The notes below the pieces were generated by a model that saw only the letters and a program-made list of their open reading frames with translations, was not told the origin of the DNA and searched no databases. Of a stretch of 64,000 nt of DNA, positions 33,775-42,828 are shown piece after piece. Position 1 is the first letter of the stretch. Each line of letters begins with the position of its first letter. Source of the stretch: Phycisphaeraceae bacterium (GTDB taxonomy: Bacteria > Planctomycetota > Phycisphaerae > Phycisphaerales > UBA1924); the NCBI GenBank assembly GCA_026126305.1, contig JAHCJI010000001.1, positions 496,001 through 560,000 of the forward strand. Reading direction: 5' to 3'. The position numbers were made by a program, and so were the translations under genes.

Positions 33775-34740
33775 CTATGACTGTTCGTCGTCTTCCTCAT
33801 GAGTCCGCACCACCGGCCCCACATACACCACGATATCTCCCCGCCCCTTGTCCTCTTCGGCCAGCGTGTCGCTCCAGGTGGGCACCATGACGATGCTCAG
33901 CACGCGGGCGCTGGGGCGTTGGTGTCGCAGGAATTGGCGCGTGGCGCCGTTGAACTCGACGTGGAAGCGGCCCACGACCAGGGCGATGGGATCGTGGCCG
34001 GCCTTGTGCGCGCGGGCGACGCTGTCGGCCATCGTCGCGTCCCAGACCAGTTGCGAGCGGAGGAAGTCCAGCGGGCCCGAGCCGCCGTGGCTGGCGTCCA
34101 TGCCGCCCATGGCCTGGACGAAGCGGTCGCGGTAGTCCGACGGGCCTTGCTCGTCGCGGGGCAAGACAAACGTGGCGCGTTGGGCGGGGCTGAATGCGCG
34201 CAGGTGGTCATAGCCCTCGGTGCGCGCCAGACGCACGTAGCGGCGCGGGGCGTTGGCGGCGAAAACAACCCCGCCGGCGGCCTTGGTGGCCTCGAACATC
34301 TCGCGGTGGGCGTCGGGATAGTTCGTGGACCGGCGGCCGGTAGCGGTCTTGAAGGCCTCTTCATCGGTGATGCCCGCGAGGTAGTCGTCGATGGCCAGTT
34401 GGTGGTCGCGCTCGAAGAACTCCAGGAGCAGGGCGGGCCGGCGCCCCACCGTTTGCAATCGCAGCCGGTCGGCCCAGATGGCTGAGGCCACGGGCAAGCC
34501 GACGGCGTGGTCGTGGAGTTCGCCGAAGAGGATGACCCTTGCCCGTTCGGTGCGTTCGAGCACATCGTGCTGCGAGAGTGCCCGACCGTCGTGGCCGTCA
34601 AAGAAAGTAACCATAGGAGTCACCTTCAATTGCGACTCGACCATCGAGGGTTTGTCATATTGCTTGACAGCCATCGAAGTGCAGCCTGCCAGCCAGGCGG
34701 TCACAAGAAGCAAGGCGTAGTGCGCGAGTCGTGGTATCAC
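33775..34740 (-). CDS. ChaN-like haem-binding lipoprotein
   Basis: The 321-residue protein has a lipoprotein signal (YALLLVTAWLAGCTS, lipobox Cys19 or 20). It follows the ChaN/Cofac_haem_bdg family: RVILFGELHDHAVGLPVASA, ALLLEFFERDHQLAIDDYLA, TNYPDAHREMFEATKAAGGV and DPIALVVGRFHVEFNGATRQ. ChaN proteins are outer-membrane lipoproteins reported to bind haem; the function is poorly known. It starts with GTG, with AAAGGTGG upstream. It is followed within 3 bp by the NUDIX gene and is divergent from the EamA transporter. Confidence 0.9.
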   Translation of the reverse strand: MIPRLAHYALLLVTAWLAGCTSMAVKQYDKPSMVESQLKVTPMVTFFDGHDGRALSQHDVLERTERARVILFGELHDHAVGLPVASAIWADRLRLQTVGRRPALLLEFFERDHQLAIDDYLAGITDEEAFKTATGRRSTNYPDAHREMFEATKAAGGVVFAANAPRRYVRLARTEGYDHLRAFSPAQRATFVLPRDEQGPSDYRDRFVQAMGGMDASHGGSGPLDFLRSQLVWDATMADSVARAHKAGHDPIALVVGRFHVEFNGATRQFLRHQRPSARVLSIVMVPTWSDTLAEEDKGRGDIVVYVGPVVRTHEEDDEQS

Positions 34741-34765
34741 GGGTTGTTCCCACCTTTCGTGGCCT

Positions 34766-35845
34766 GTGTTCCGGGCGGTCGATCCCCTGTTCTATGCTCT
34801 GTCCACCGCCCCCGCCTCCCGGAGCCCGACCGCCTTGGACCCCACCCTCTCCGCCGGCTTCGCCGCCGGCTTGGCCACCAGCCTGCTCTGGGCCCTGACC
34901 AGCCTGTGCTTTGCCGCGGGCGGGCGGAGGATCGGCCCCACGCTGGTCAATGGGCTGCGGCTTTACGTGGCCATCGTGCTGCTGACGGTCATGGTCTGGG
35001 CCACCACGGGGCAGCCCTGGCCTTTGCTGAACGACCGCCAACTCCTGTTGCTTGCCGCCTCGGCGTTGGTGGGCATCGTCATCGGCGACCAGGCCTTGTT
35101 CACGGCGTTTGTGGATATCGGCCCCAGGCTGAGCCTGCTGGTGATGGCCACCGCGCCCATCTGGGCGGCGGTGCTGGGGTGGATGTTTCTGGGAGAGTCG
35201 CTGGCATGGCCCGAGATGCTGGGCATCACTGTCACCATCGCGGGCGTGGGATGGGTCATCCTCGAGCGCCCGCCCATGCGGGCCGACGAGCAGGCCCACC
35301 CCCACCGCGTGCGTGGGCTGGCGCTGGCGATGGTGGGGGCCTTGTGCCAGGGCGGGGGCATGATCCTCAGCAAGGCGGGCATGGGCCACGGCTGGATGCC
35401 CCAGGACGAGCACCTGAGCCCCCTGGCGGCTACGCAGGCGAGGATCGCCGTGGCCATTGTGTGCATGACTCCCGTGCTCATCGCGCGATGGCGCATCCAA
35501 GCCCGGCGACGGGCATTACCCATCCCAAAACGGACACTGAAGATCGGGCTCGCTTTCACGGCCTTGGGCGCGTTCGTTGGCCCCTTCCTGGGCATGTGGA
35601 TGAGCCTGGTAACGGCCGACCTGACGCCCGTGGCGGTGGCCCAGACGCTGTGCTCGCTGGCACCTGTCATGATCCTGCCCATGGTGGCCATCCAGGGCGA
35701 ACGGCCCAGCGCTCGGGCGGTGTACGGCGCTTTCGTCGCGGTCGGCGGGGTGGCCATCATGGCCTTGGGCCCGTCCCTGGTGGGTCGAGAATCACAAATC
35801 ACGAAAATGGAGCGTGAGTCGGCCGCCCAACCGGCGCTTCCATGA
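34766..35845 (+). CDS. EamA/DMT-family transporter
   Basis: The roughly 359-residue protein has about ten membrane helices in two EamA repeats: ALTSLCFAAGGRRIGPTLVN, LLLLAASALVGIVIGDQALF, LSLLVMATAPIWAAVLGWMF then the second half, ALAMVGALCQGGGMILSK and VAVAQTLCSLAPVMILPMVA. Such proteins export or import metabolites; the substrate is unknown. The start is uncertain: GTG at 34766 has no SD, while a TTG at 34834 lies nearer the first helix and has GGAG upstream. Divergent from the ChaN-like gene. Confidence 0.88.
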   Translation: MFRAVDPLFYALSTAPASRSPTALDPTLSAGFAAGLATSLLWALTSLCFAAGGRRIGPTLVNGLRLYVAIVLLTVMVWATTGQPWPLLNDRQLLLLAASALVGIVIGDQALFTAFVDIGPRLSLLVMATAPIWAAVLGWMFLGESLAWPEMLGITVTIAGVGWVILERPPMRADEQAHPHRVRGLALAMVGALCQGGGMILSKAGMGHGWMPQDEHLSPLAATQARIAVAIVCMTPVLIARWRIQARRRALPIPKRTLKIGLAFTALGAFVGPFLGMWMSLVTADLTPVAVAQTLCSLAPVMILPMVAIQGERPSARAVYGAFVAVGGVAIMALGPSLVGRESQITKMERESAAQPALP

Positions 35846-35964
35846 GGATGGCACCGGGCATCCTCCATTCTCGTTCGGTCGCGCGGCGTGCTGCCGGATC
35901 GCCGAAACAGGGTTTTCCACGACATTTGGGTTACAATGTCTCCCAGAACAGGGGGGCTAGTGTC

Positions 35965-36618
35965 ATGGAACACGGCGGGCAGCAAGCCAAGGGTCCAAGT
36001 GATCAGGTCCTTGCCAAGGCCATGGCAGGAGACCGAGCGTGCCTCATCGACCTGCTCGAAGAACTTGCCCCGGCGTTGCGCATCCGGCTGGAGAGCAAGA
36101 TCCCACCCGCCCTTCGTGTCGCCGTCGAGGCCGACGACGTGCTCCAGGTCACGTATATCGAGGTCTTCGGTCGCATCGGGCAGTTCAAGGGCGGCGGGCT
36201 GGATGGGTTCAAGGCTTGGGTGGGCCGCGTGGCCGAGAACAACCTGCTCGACGCCATCCGTGCCGCTCAGGCCGCCAAGCGACCCGATCCGGCCAAGCGT
36301 GCCCACCGGGCTCGCACCGCAGAGGATTCGGCGGCCACGCTGATTGACGTGATCGCCGGCGACAGCAAGGCCACGCCTTCGCGTTTCATGGCGCGTGGGG
36401 AAGCGGTCGTCGCGATGGAGCGCATGCTCGCCACGCTCCCGGCCGACTACGCCCGGGTCATCCGCCTGTACGACCTGGCCGGCCACAGCGCCGACGACGT
36501 GGCCAGGGAGATGGGCCGAACGACCGGCGCGATCTTCATGCTGCGCGCCCGGGCCCATGATCGGCTGCGCGAGGCCATGGGCGACGAGGGCAAGTACTTC
36601 TCTCGCGCGGGTGGGTAG
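35965..36618 (+). CDS. ECF-type RNA polymerase sigma factor
   Basis: The 217-residue protein has the sigma-2 region (DDVLQVTYIEVFGRIGQFKG then FKAWVGRVAENNLLDAIRAA) and the sigma-4 region (MLATLPADYARVIRLYDLAG, SADDVAREMGRTTGAIFMLR). It is of the kind that planctomycetes pair with protein kinases. ATG at 35965 chosen because GGGGGGC lies before it; the frame is open back to 35842. The Ser/Thr kinase gene begins 33 bp downstream. It likely directs RNA polymerase to a stress or cell-surface regulon under kinase control. Confidence 0.9.
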   Translation: MEHGGQQAKGPSDQVLAKAMAGDRACLIDLLEELAPALRIRLESKIPPALRVAVEADDVLQVTYIEVFGRIGQFKGGGLDGFKAWVGRVAENNLLDAIRAAQAAKRPDPAKRAHRARTAEDSAATLIDVIAGDSKATPSRFMARGEAVVAMERMLATLPADYARVIRLYDLAGHSADDVAREMGRTTGAIFMLRARAHDRLREAMGDEGKYFSRAGG

Positions 36619-36651
36619 TGCTCACCGCTGCATCGAGACTGGCCAAGCCGT

Positions 36652-39339
36652 ATGGAAGACGCACCCAACCAAGGCGAATCCACACCCCAGGGGGGTGATG
36701 CCGCGCCGCCATCCAAGCCCGACGATGCCGCAAGCGATCGCGAGCGACGGCTGATCGAGGCGGCCCTCGAAGGTGCCAGGCCGGCCAGCGGCTGGCCCGC
36801 GTCCACAACCGCATGGTTCGAGGGGGCACCCCTGCCCCCGCACGGGGCCTTCCCTGGCTACGACATCGTGCGAGAAATCCACCGTGGCGGGCAGGGCGTG
36901 GTCTACCAGGCTGTGCAACTCAGCACGCGCCGCCACGTCGCGGTCAAGGTCATGCACACGGGCCCGTTCATCGGGTCCTCGGGCCGGGCCCGCTTCGAGC
37001 GCGAGGTCCAGGTGCTGGGCCAGCTCGACCACCCCAACATCGTGCGCATCCACGACAGCGGCGTCACGCCCGACGGGTCGTGCTTCTACGTCATGGACTA
37101 CATCAGCGGCAAGCCGCTGGACAAGCTCATGGAGCAGGGGCAACTGCCCGTGCGCGAGGCGCTGCGGCTTTTCGCCAAGATCTGCGACGCCGTCAACGCC
37201 GCCCACCTCAAGGGCGTGATCCACCGCGACCTGAAGCCTTCCAACATCCGCATCGACAAGCACGGCGAGCCCATCGTGGTGGACTTCGGGCTTGCCAAAT
37301 TGGCCATCCCCGACCTCAACGAAGACCCTTCGGGCAGTGGTCGCATGATGAGCATGACCGGGCAGTTCATCGGCTCGCTGCCCTGGGCCAGCCCCGAGCA
37401 GGCCGAGGGTTCGCCCAGCAACATCGACGTGCGCACCGACGTGTACTCGCTGGGCGTGATCTTGTACCAGTTACTGACCAGCCGCTTCCCCTACGAGGTG
37501 CTGGGCAACATGCGCGACGTGCTGGACAACATCCTGCGCGCCGAGCCGGCCCGACCCAGCACCATCCGCCGGCAGGTCAACGACGAGGTGGAGACCATCG
37601 TCCTCAAGGCGCTGGCCAAGCAGAGAGATCGCCGATACCAGAGCGCGGGCGAACTGGGCCGCGACGTGCAGCGATTCCTCGAAGGCCAGCCCATCGAGGC
37701 CAAGCGCGACAGCGGCTGGTATGTGCTCACCAAGACGCTCAAGAGGTACCGCGTGCCGGTGGCGCTCGCATCGGTGGCGCTGGTCGCGCTGGTCGTCTTT
37801 GCCATCACCATCACGTACTTGTATCGGGACGCGAAAACAGCACGCGACATCGCCCGGCAGCAGACCATCGCCGCCCAGCGTGCCCAGGCCGCCGAGGCCC
37901 AGCAGCGTCAGTTGGCCGAGGCACGTCTGGACGCCGCCTATGACCTGGCCACGGTCATGCTGACAGATTTTTATGACGCCATCCGCGAGCTGCGCGGGGC
38001 GACGGCGGCCAAGCAAGCCCTCACGCAAAAGGCCGTCGCCACGCTCGACACACTCGAGGCCGACGCCCAAGGCGACCGCGACCGCCTCCTGCTTATTGCC
38101 CAAGGGCGCTTGCGGTTGGGAAATCTCTATGCCGGCCGGGCCGAGATGCACCGCATCGGCGGCCCGGGAGAGGGTTTGGCGTTGTTCGTGTCGGGCCTGG
38201 GCATCACCGATGCCCTGGTGCGTGAACATCCCGGATGGTTCGCCGCCTTGCTGCTCCGTGCCGACGTTCTGGCGGCCATCGCCCACGCCCAGCGCCTGGC
38301 GCGAGAGTACGAGGCGTCCACCACCTCGATCGAAGAGGCCATCGTCGCTTTCGATCGGGCCGTCGATGCCGCTGGCCCGGGCACGCCCGATCGGCATCGG
38401 GCCCAACTGGCCCGGGCCGACGCCATGCTGGAGCTGGGAGGGCTGCTGGGCGAACGCGGTCAGGTGGCGCAAGACCCCGCCGATCAGACACGCTGGGCCG
38501 AGCGCTCGCTCGAGGCCTATGAGCGCGGGGGTTCGCTGTATGCCGATGCGGCGCTGGTGATGCAAGGCGTGCAGCGTGATCGCGCCCGCCTGGGCCAAGC
38601 CCAGGCCCTCATCCGCCAGGGGCACACCCTCGTCCGGCGAGCCGACGCGAAGCTTGCCGACGATCCGGCACTGGCTCTCGACCTGCTCGGCCGTGGCGCG
38701 CAGGGCCTCGAGCAGTCGGCCTCCACGCTCGATGACCTCATCGCGTTGCATCCCGCTTCGAGCGTGTACGCCCAGAGCGCGATGGTGGCTCGAGACACGC
38801 TGGGCAACCTCCTGAACGTGCGGGCCCGCGCGCTCGAAGCCCGAGCGCAACCGGGCGATGCCCAGCGGGCCGACGAGGCGCGACGCGAGGCCATCGATCT
38901 CCTGGGCCGCGCCATCGAAGATGCGCGACGGGCAAGCGACGCCGATCAGGCCAATGTCACCCTCCCACGCAATGTCGCCCACCTGCTCAATAAGCGAGGC
39001 CGTGCGTACGAAGACCAGCTGCAACCCGGCCAGGCCGAGGCCGATTACCGGGAGTCCATCCGCATCCGAGAGGCTTTGGTGCTGACCGACCCGACGGGCC
39101 AACACCTCAACGATGCCGCGGTGGGCTGGTATCGGCTGGGGTCGTTCCTCGAAGCACGGGCCGAGGCGGCCCAGCCCGACCCCGACAGGGAACTTTTGGC
39201 CCGTTCGCTCGAGGCTTACGAGAAAGCGCTTGGGTTTGTGTTGCGGCAGATCGATCAAGGGATCAGCCCCGATAACACGAATCTGACGGCCATCCAGGCC
39301 CGAGCCGATGCCGTACGGGCGAGGCTCTCGGACGGATGA
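36652..39339 (+). CDS. Membrane-bound Ser/Thr protein kinase with long helical tail
   Basis: The 895-residue protein has a kinase domain at about 70-330: glycine loop IHRGGQGVVYQAV, Lys99 in VAVKVM, HRDLKPSN near 191, DFG near 210 (VVDFGLAK) and ASPEQAEG. A membrane segment follows at about 369-391 (VALASVALVALVVFAITITY). The remaining 500 residues are Ala/Arg/Asp-rich helices with a TPR-like pattern, so probably a sensor or scaffold outside the cell. All catalytic residues are present. It stands 33 bp after the ECF sigma gene, the typical planctomycete sigma/kinase pair. Confidence 0.92.
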   Translation: MEDAPNQGESTPQGGDAAPPSKPDDAASDRERRLIEAALEGARPASGWPASTTAWFEGAPLPPHGAFPGYDIVREIHRGGQGVVYQAVQLSTRRHVAVKVMHTGPFIGSSGRARFEREVQVLGQLDHPNIVRIHDSGVTPDGSCFYVMDYISGKPLDKLMEQGQLPVREALRLFAKICDAVNAAHLKGVIHRDLKPSNIRIDKHGEPIVVDFGLAKLAIPDLNEDPSGSGRMMSMTGQFIGSLPWASPEQAEGSPSNIDVRTDVYSLGVILYQLLTSRFPYEVLGNMRDVLDNILRAEPARPSTIRRQVNDEVETIVLKALAKQRDRRYQSAGELGRDVQRFLEGQPIEAKRDSGWYVLTKTLKRYRVPVALASVALVALVVFAITITYLYRDAKTARDIARQQTIAAQRAQAAEAQQRQLAEARLDAAYDLATVMLTDFYDAIRELRGATAAKQALTQKAVATLDTLEADAQGDRDRLLLIAQGRLRLGNLYAGRAEMHRIGGPGEGLALFVSGLGITDALVREHPGWFAALLLRADVLAAIAHAQRLAREYEASTTSIEEAIVAFDRAVDAAGPGTPDRHRAQLARADAMLELGGLLGERGQVAQDPADQTRWAERSLEAYERGGSLYADAALVMQGVQRDRARLGQAQALIRQGHTLVRRADAKLADDPALALDLLGRGAQGLEQSASTLDDLIALHPASSVYAQSAMVARDTLGNLLNVRARALEARAQPGDAQRADEARREAIDLLGRAIEDARRASDADQANVTLPRNVAHLLNKRGRAYEDQLQPGQAEADYRESIRIREALVLTDPTGQHLNDAAVGWYRLGSFLEARAEAAQPDPDRELLARSLEAYEKALGFVLRQIDQGISPDNTNLTAIQARADAVRARLSDG

Positions 39340-39351
39340 GCCCGAATTTTC

Positions 39352-39380
39352 TTGAGTTTTTCCTTGGATTGTGGTATCTT
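39352..39380 (+). promoter_or_regulatory. Sigma-70-like promoter for the PAP-CTERM gene at 39425
   Basis: TTGAGT (39352-39357) and TATCTT (39375-39380) are separated by 17 bases, and the start codon follows 44 bases later. The region is T-rich between two GC-rich genes. This is one of the better promoter matches in the window. Confidence 0.5.
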
Positions 39381-39424
39381 CCCTACCAGAGGAAAGTGCC
39401 GACAACCGGCACCGGAGAGAGCAC

Positions 39425-40963
39425 ATGACGTATCAAGCCCTGGTGCGAGCCGTGGCGGCGTTGGGTTTGGCGGCCTTGGCCGGTCCATCGGCCTTCGCCC
39501 AGATCCAATCGACGTGGGAGAACCCCGTCTCGGGTTCATGGACCGACGCGGCGTTCTGGAGCACGCCCGAGTTTCCCACCGCCCGCGGCCCGGACACGTA
39601 CCTGGCCATCATCGATCAGACGGGGTCGGCGTACACCATCTCGCTCGGCTCGGCGGTCGACCTCGACGGCCTGCGCTTCACCAGCGGGAATGCCACCATC
39701 GACGGCGGCGGGCTGGGCACGATCGTTGTACGCACGGATTTGGAGTTTGGCGGTGCCACCGCGCGCGCCATCGCCGAACTCCTGGTCGAGGGCACGCTGC
39801 GCTTCACCAGCGCCGCGGGTAGTACCTTGGACGACACGCCCCTGTGCCTGCCGGGCCTGGCCACCGCTCGCAAGACCGGCTCGGGGACGATCAACCTGAT
39901 CGGCACCTCGATCATCGAGCAACTGGCCGGCTCGCTCTTTATCATCGAGAACAGCGGAGACTTCACCGGCGACAGCACCGCCCGCTGGAACAACGATGGC
40001 CTGATCGTCAAGCAATCGCCCGGCGACACACGTGTCGTGGGCATCGCCTTCAACAACACCGGCACCGTGGTTGTCGAGCAGGGCGCATTCATCGTCGAAA
40101 ACCCAGTGCTTCCCAGCGCCCTCACGCTGGGACCGGCCACCTACGACATCGGCGATGGAGCTCGATTCGACCTGCCCGGCACGACGCTGGCTACCAATGA
40201 GGCCACCGTCATCTTCCGCGGCCCGGATTCGGTCTTCGATCAGTTCTCGAACATCAACACCAACCGCGGAACGGTCAGGGCAGAGGGCGGTGCCAATGTC
40301 GCGTTCACGCCCACGCTGGGTCTCGTAAACGAGGGCGTGCTGATCGCCGATGGGAACTCGTCTCGTATCAGCCTGGGGGGGAACCTGGCCAACAACGGCG
40401 GCATCGTCACGCTGCTCAACGGCGGCGTGGTTTCGTCAGCCAACGGCTCGGGCTCGGTCAACAACAACGGCGGGCTTCTCCAAGGCAACGGCACCATCCA
40501 GGGGGCCACCATCCTCAACAACGGCATCGTCAGCCCGGGAAACTCCCCGGGGGTGCTCATCACCGAGGGCGACGGATCGGGCCTGCCCCATATCTACCAG
40601 CAAGGGCCCGCGGGCACGCTCCTCATCGAGATCGGTGGCCGCACCCCGGGCATCGGGCACGACGTGCTGGAGGTCCGCGGCATTGCACTGCTCGACGGCG
40701 TCCTCCAACTGGAGTTCCTGCCCTTCACCGGCGAGCCGCCGGTAACGCCCGGCGACCAGTTCCAGATCCTGCTGGCCGAAGGCATCGATGGCCGGTTCCG
40801 CGACGTCATACTCAACGGCCTGGGTGGTGAAGGCGCGGTCGAGGTCTTCATCAACCCCGGCGTTGTCGTCGTTGTCGTGGTCTCCATCCCAGCGCCGGGC
40901 TCTCTGGCACTGCTGGGCTTGGGGGCCGTGTTTGCCACGCGCCGGCGTCGTGCAGTGTCCTAA
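39425..40963 (+). CDS. Autotransporter-like secreted protein with PAP-CTERM tail
   Basis: The 512-residue protein has a signal peptide (LVRAVAALGLAALAGPSAFA). The body has repeated short beta units, Gly/Asn rich, of the parallel beta-helix type (GNATIDGGGLGTIVVRTDLE, NNNGGLLQGNGTIQGATILN, GIVSPGNSPGVLI), as in autotransporter passengers. The C-terminus is IPAPGSLALLGLGAVFATRR and more basic residues, a PEP-CTERM variant sorting signal. GGAGAG lies before the ATG. The 3' end overlaps the convergent bcp gene by 4 bp. Likely exported and surface-attached. Confidence 0.88.
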   Translation: MTYQALVRAVAALGLAALAGPSAFAQIQSTWENPVSGSWTDAAFWSTPEFPTARGPDTYLAIIDQTGSAYTISLGSAVDLDGLRFTSGNATIDGGGLGTIVVRTDLEFGGATARAIAELLVEGTLRFTSAAGSTLDDTPLCLPGLATARKTGSGTINLIGTSIIEQLAGSLFIIENSGDFTGDSTARWNNDGLIVKQSPGDTRVVGIAFNNTGTVVVEQGAFIVENPVLPSALTLGPATYDIGDGARFDLPGTTLATNEATVIFRGPDSVFDQFSNINTNRGTVRAEGGANVAFTPTLGLVNEGVLIADGNSSRISLGGNLANNGGIVTLLNGGVVSSANGSGSVNNNGGLLQGNGTIQGATILNNGIVSPGNSPGVLITEGDGSGLPHIYQQGPAGTLLIEIGGRTPGIGHDVLEVRGIALLDGVLQLEFLPFTGEPPVTPGDQFQILLAEGIDGRFRDVILNGLGGEGAVEVFINPGVVVVVVVSIPAPGSLALLGLGAVFATRRRRAVS

Positions 40964-41487
40964 ACGGCCAGTGCCTTCGCCGCCAAGACGACCTCTTCGA
41001 CGTGCCCCGGCACGCTGACCTTGGACCACACCCGGGCCACGCGACCATGTCCGTCGATCAGGAACGTTGTGCGTTCGATGCCCATGTACGTTCGGCCGTA
41101 CATGCTCTTTTCGACCCACACACCATACTTTTTCGCGACGATCGGGTCCGGCTTGCCTTGCTCATCCAAGTGGTCGTCGGCCAAGAGCGGGAAGTCCAGC
41201 CCGTGCTTCTTGGCAAACTTCGCCTTGCTGCGCTGGTCCAGGATGCTCACGCCCAGCACCGCCACGTCCATCGCACGCAATGGCGCGAGTTGGTCGCGAA
41301 AATCACACGCCTCGCGCGTGCAGCCGCTCGTGTCGTCCTTGGGATAGAAAAACAAGATCAGCGGACGACCGGCGTAGTCCTTGAGGGCGTGCCCAACGCC
41401 TTGCTGATCCTTCAGTCGGAAAACTGGCGCCTTCTTACCCGCTGCCATTGGTTCGGCCGAAATCGGTGTTGTTGCATTCTTTGGCAT
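40960..41487 (-). CDS. bcp: Thioredoxin-dependent peroxiredoxin (Bcp/PrxQ type)
   Basis: Bcp reduces peroxides using thioredoxin. The 175-residue protein has the pattern PLILFFYPKDDTSGCTREAC with peroxidatic Cys56 and resolving Cys61, the 5-residue spacing typical for PrxQ. VSILDQRSKAKFAKKHGLDF and FLIDGHGRVARVW complete the family pattern. An N-terminal extension of about 14 residues is Thr/Ala-rich. ATG at 41487 was chosen; the frame is open to 41526 and a second ATG lies at about 41448. It ends in a convergent 4-bp overlap with the gene at 39425. trxA at 45610 could be its partner. Confidence 0.93.
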   Translation of the reverse strand: MPKNATTPISAEPMAAGKKAPVFRLKDQQGVGHALKDYAGRPLILFFYPKDDTSGCTREACDFRDQLAPLRAMDVAVLGVSILDQRSKAKFAKKHGLDFPLLADDHLDEQGKPDPIVAKKYGVWVEKSMYGRTYMGIERTTFLIDGHGRVARVWSKVSVPGHVEEVVLAAKALAV

Positions 41488-41542
41488 GGCAAAGTCTTGA
41501 GCAACCCCCCCTGCGAGGTGCAACACTAAGGGGTTTCATGCA

Positions 41543-42106
41543 TCAAGCCAGGATCCAGCGGATCGCCACAGCCGCCAGGGTCGCGCCAACGGCCATCGCG
41601 ATCCCAAGCCGGGCAAGCATCGGCAGGTCCGCCGGGCGGGCCGTGTGCGCGGGGCGGACCAGCGGGACGCGTTCGGCCGTGGGAAGGCCCAGGGGCTCAA
41701 GCCCGCAGCGAGCCGAATCCTGCACGATCGCGATGATCAGGTTGGCATCAAAGGCCCGCAGGCCCATCCGATCGGCTTGGACGAGCAGCCGGTCGCGGGC
41801 CTCGGGTCGAAGGATGGCCGCTCGTCCGCCTTCCAGGCTCACCGCCACTCGGCACGCGAGCACCCAACGGGCGTCGGCCGCGTCCAGCGACGCCGCTCGG
41901 CGGTTCATCCGGGCCACTTCCAGCTCCCGGGGGTCCACGCCTAAGCCGGGAGCGACGGCGGGCTCGGTGGAGATCCCGGCGACCAATCGGGCCGCATTGC
42001 CACCACCCTGTCGGATGTTGCCCGGATGCAACGCCGTTGCACCCACGCCACGTGGCGTGCCGACCAGTCGCAACGATGGGCCCATTCCAGACGATTCCAG
42101 CATCAT
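41543..42106 (-). CDS. Hypothetical protein with C-terminal membrane anchor
   Basis: The 187-residue protein has a Gly-rich N-terminal part, a central conserved-looking segment (ADRMGLRAFDANLIIAIVQD) and a C-terminal hydrophobic helix (LGIAMAVGATLAAVAIRWIL) that probably anchors it. I have no family name. The ATG at 42106 has no clear SD; a start at 42085 is possible. It is divergent from the membrane protein gene at 42167, 60 bp apart. Confidence 0.68.
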   Translation of the reverse strand: MMLESSGMGPSLRLVGTPRGVGATALHPGNIRQGGGNAARLVAGISTEPAVAPGLGVDPRELEVARMNRRAASLDAADARWVLACRVAVSLEGGRAAILRPEARDRLLVQADRMGLRAFDANLIIAIVQDSARCGLEPLGLPTAERVPLVRPAHTARPADLPMLARLGIAMAVGATLAAVAIRWILA

Positions 42107-42166
42107 CTATTCGGTGGTGCATATCTCGTGCCGAGGCGATCATGGGTGGCCGATACACTGGACGGC

Positions 42167-42697
42167 ATGACCGAAGGTGAGCCCCAACAGCCCGCACCGA
42201 CCCCCAAAGTATCCACCGGAGAATCAACATTATCGGACATTGTTGTTTCGCTTGATCCCAGCCAGGTCATAGAGCGGCTTTCGGCTGGGGCTCGCAGGGG
42301 CAAGTTGCCCGAGTTTGCCCCGGGAGGGCCCGAAAACGCCTTGTTTCGTGCCAGTGCTTTGGGATACCCCTTTGACCGTGACCTCTTGGCATGGTCCGAG
42401 AAGTGTGATCAAGGCCACCGGATCCGATTCGGCTTGCGTTGGCGGCGAAGGTCCCCGATCATCTATGCCGCCGCGATGATCCTGACCGTCGAGCCCGGGC
42501 GATACTTTCTGGAACTCATGATCCCCGGTTCGTGGGGTTGGGGTTCGATCATGTGGTGGTATTACCCCTTGACGATCTTGCCCATACTACCATCGTGGCT
42601 GTATTTTGTTCGCAAGTCCCGTCAGTCGACCCTCCAGACGGCTAAGGAGAGCCACGAGGCCATCCGGTTCATTCTGGGCGACGCGTTGCGGGATTAG
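42167..42697 (+). CDS. Hypothetical membrane protein
   Basis: The 176-residue protein has a soluble first half (STLSDIVVSLDPSQVIERLS) and two or three hydrophobic segments in the second half (SPIIYAAAMILTVEPGRYFL, IMWWYYPLTILPILPSWLYF), ending in a soluble helix. No motif or family was recognised. The ATG at 42167 is preceded by GGACGGC rather than a good SD. It lies between a divergent hypothetical gene and the secreted protein gene at 42829. Confidence 0.68.
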   Translation: MTEGEPQQPAPTPKVSTGESTLSDIVVSLDPSQVIERLSAGARRGKLPEFAPGGPENALFRASALGYPFDRDLLAWSEKCDQGHRIRFGLRWRRRSPIIYAAAMILTVEPGRYFLELMIPGSWGWGSIMWWYYPLTILPILPSWLYFVRKSRQSTLQTAKESHEAIRFILGDALRD

Positions 42698-42828
42698 GAT
42701 CGTCAAGGTTTGGTCATGTGCGACGGAAAGCACGTCGCGAGCAATCCGATACAGTACGGGAAGGAACTCACGGCGCCACAGCGCCACCCAGGAGCAATGC
42801 CGGCCCGCCATCGGCAAGGAGAAAGCCC

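Noticed and set aside
42718-42828. Upstream extension of the secreted protein frame before 42829
   Set aside because: The signal peptide and AAGGAG site define the start at 42829; the extra codons are unlike a leader.
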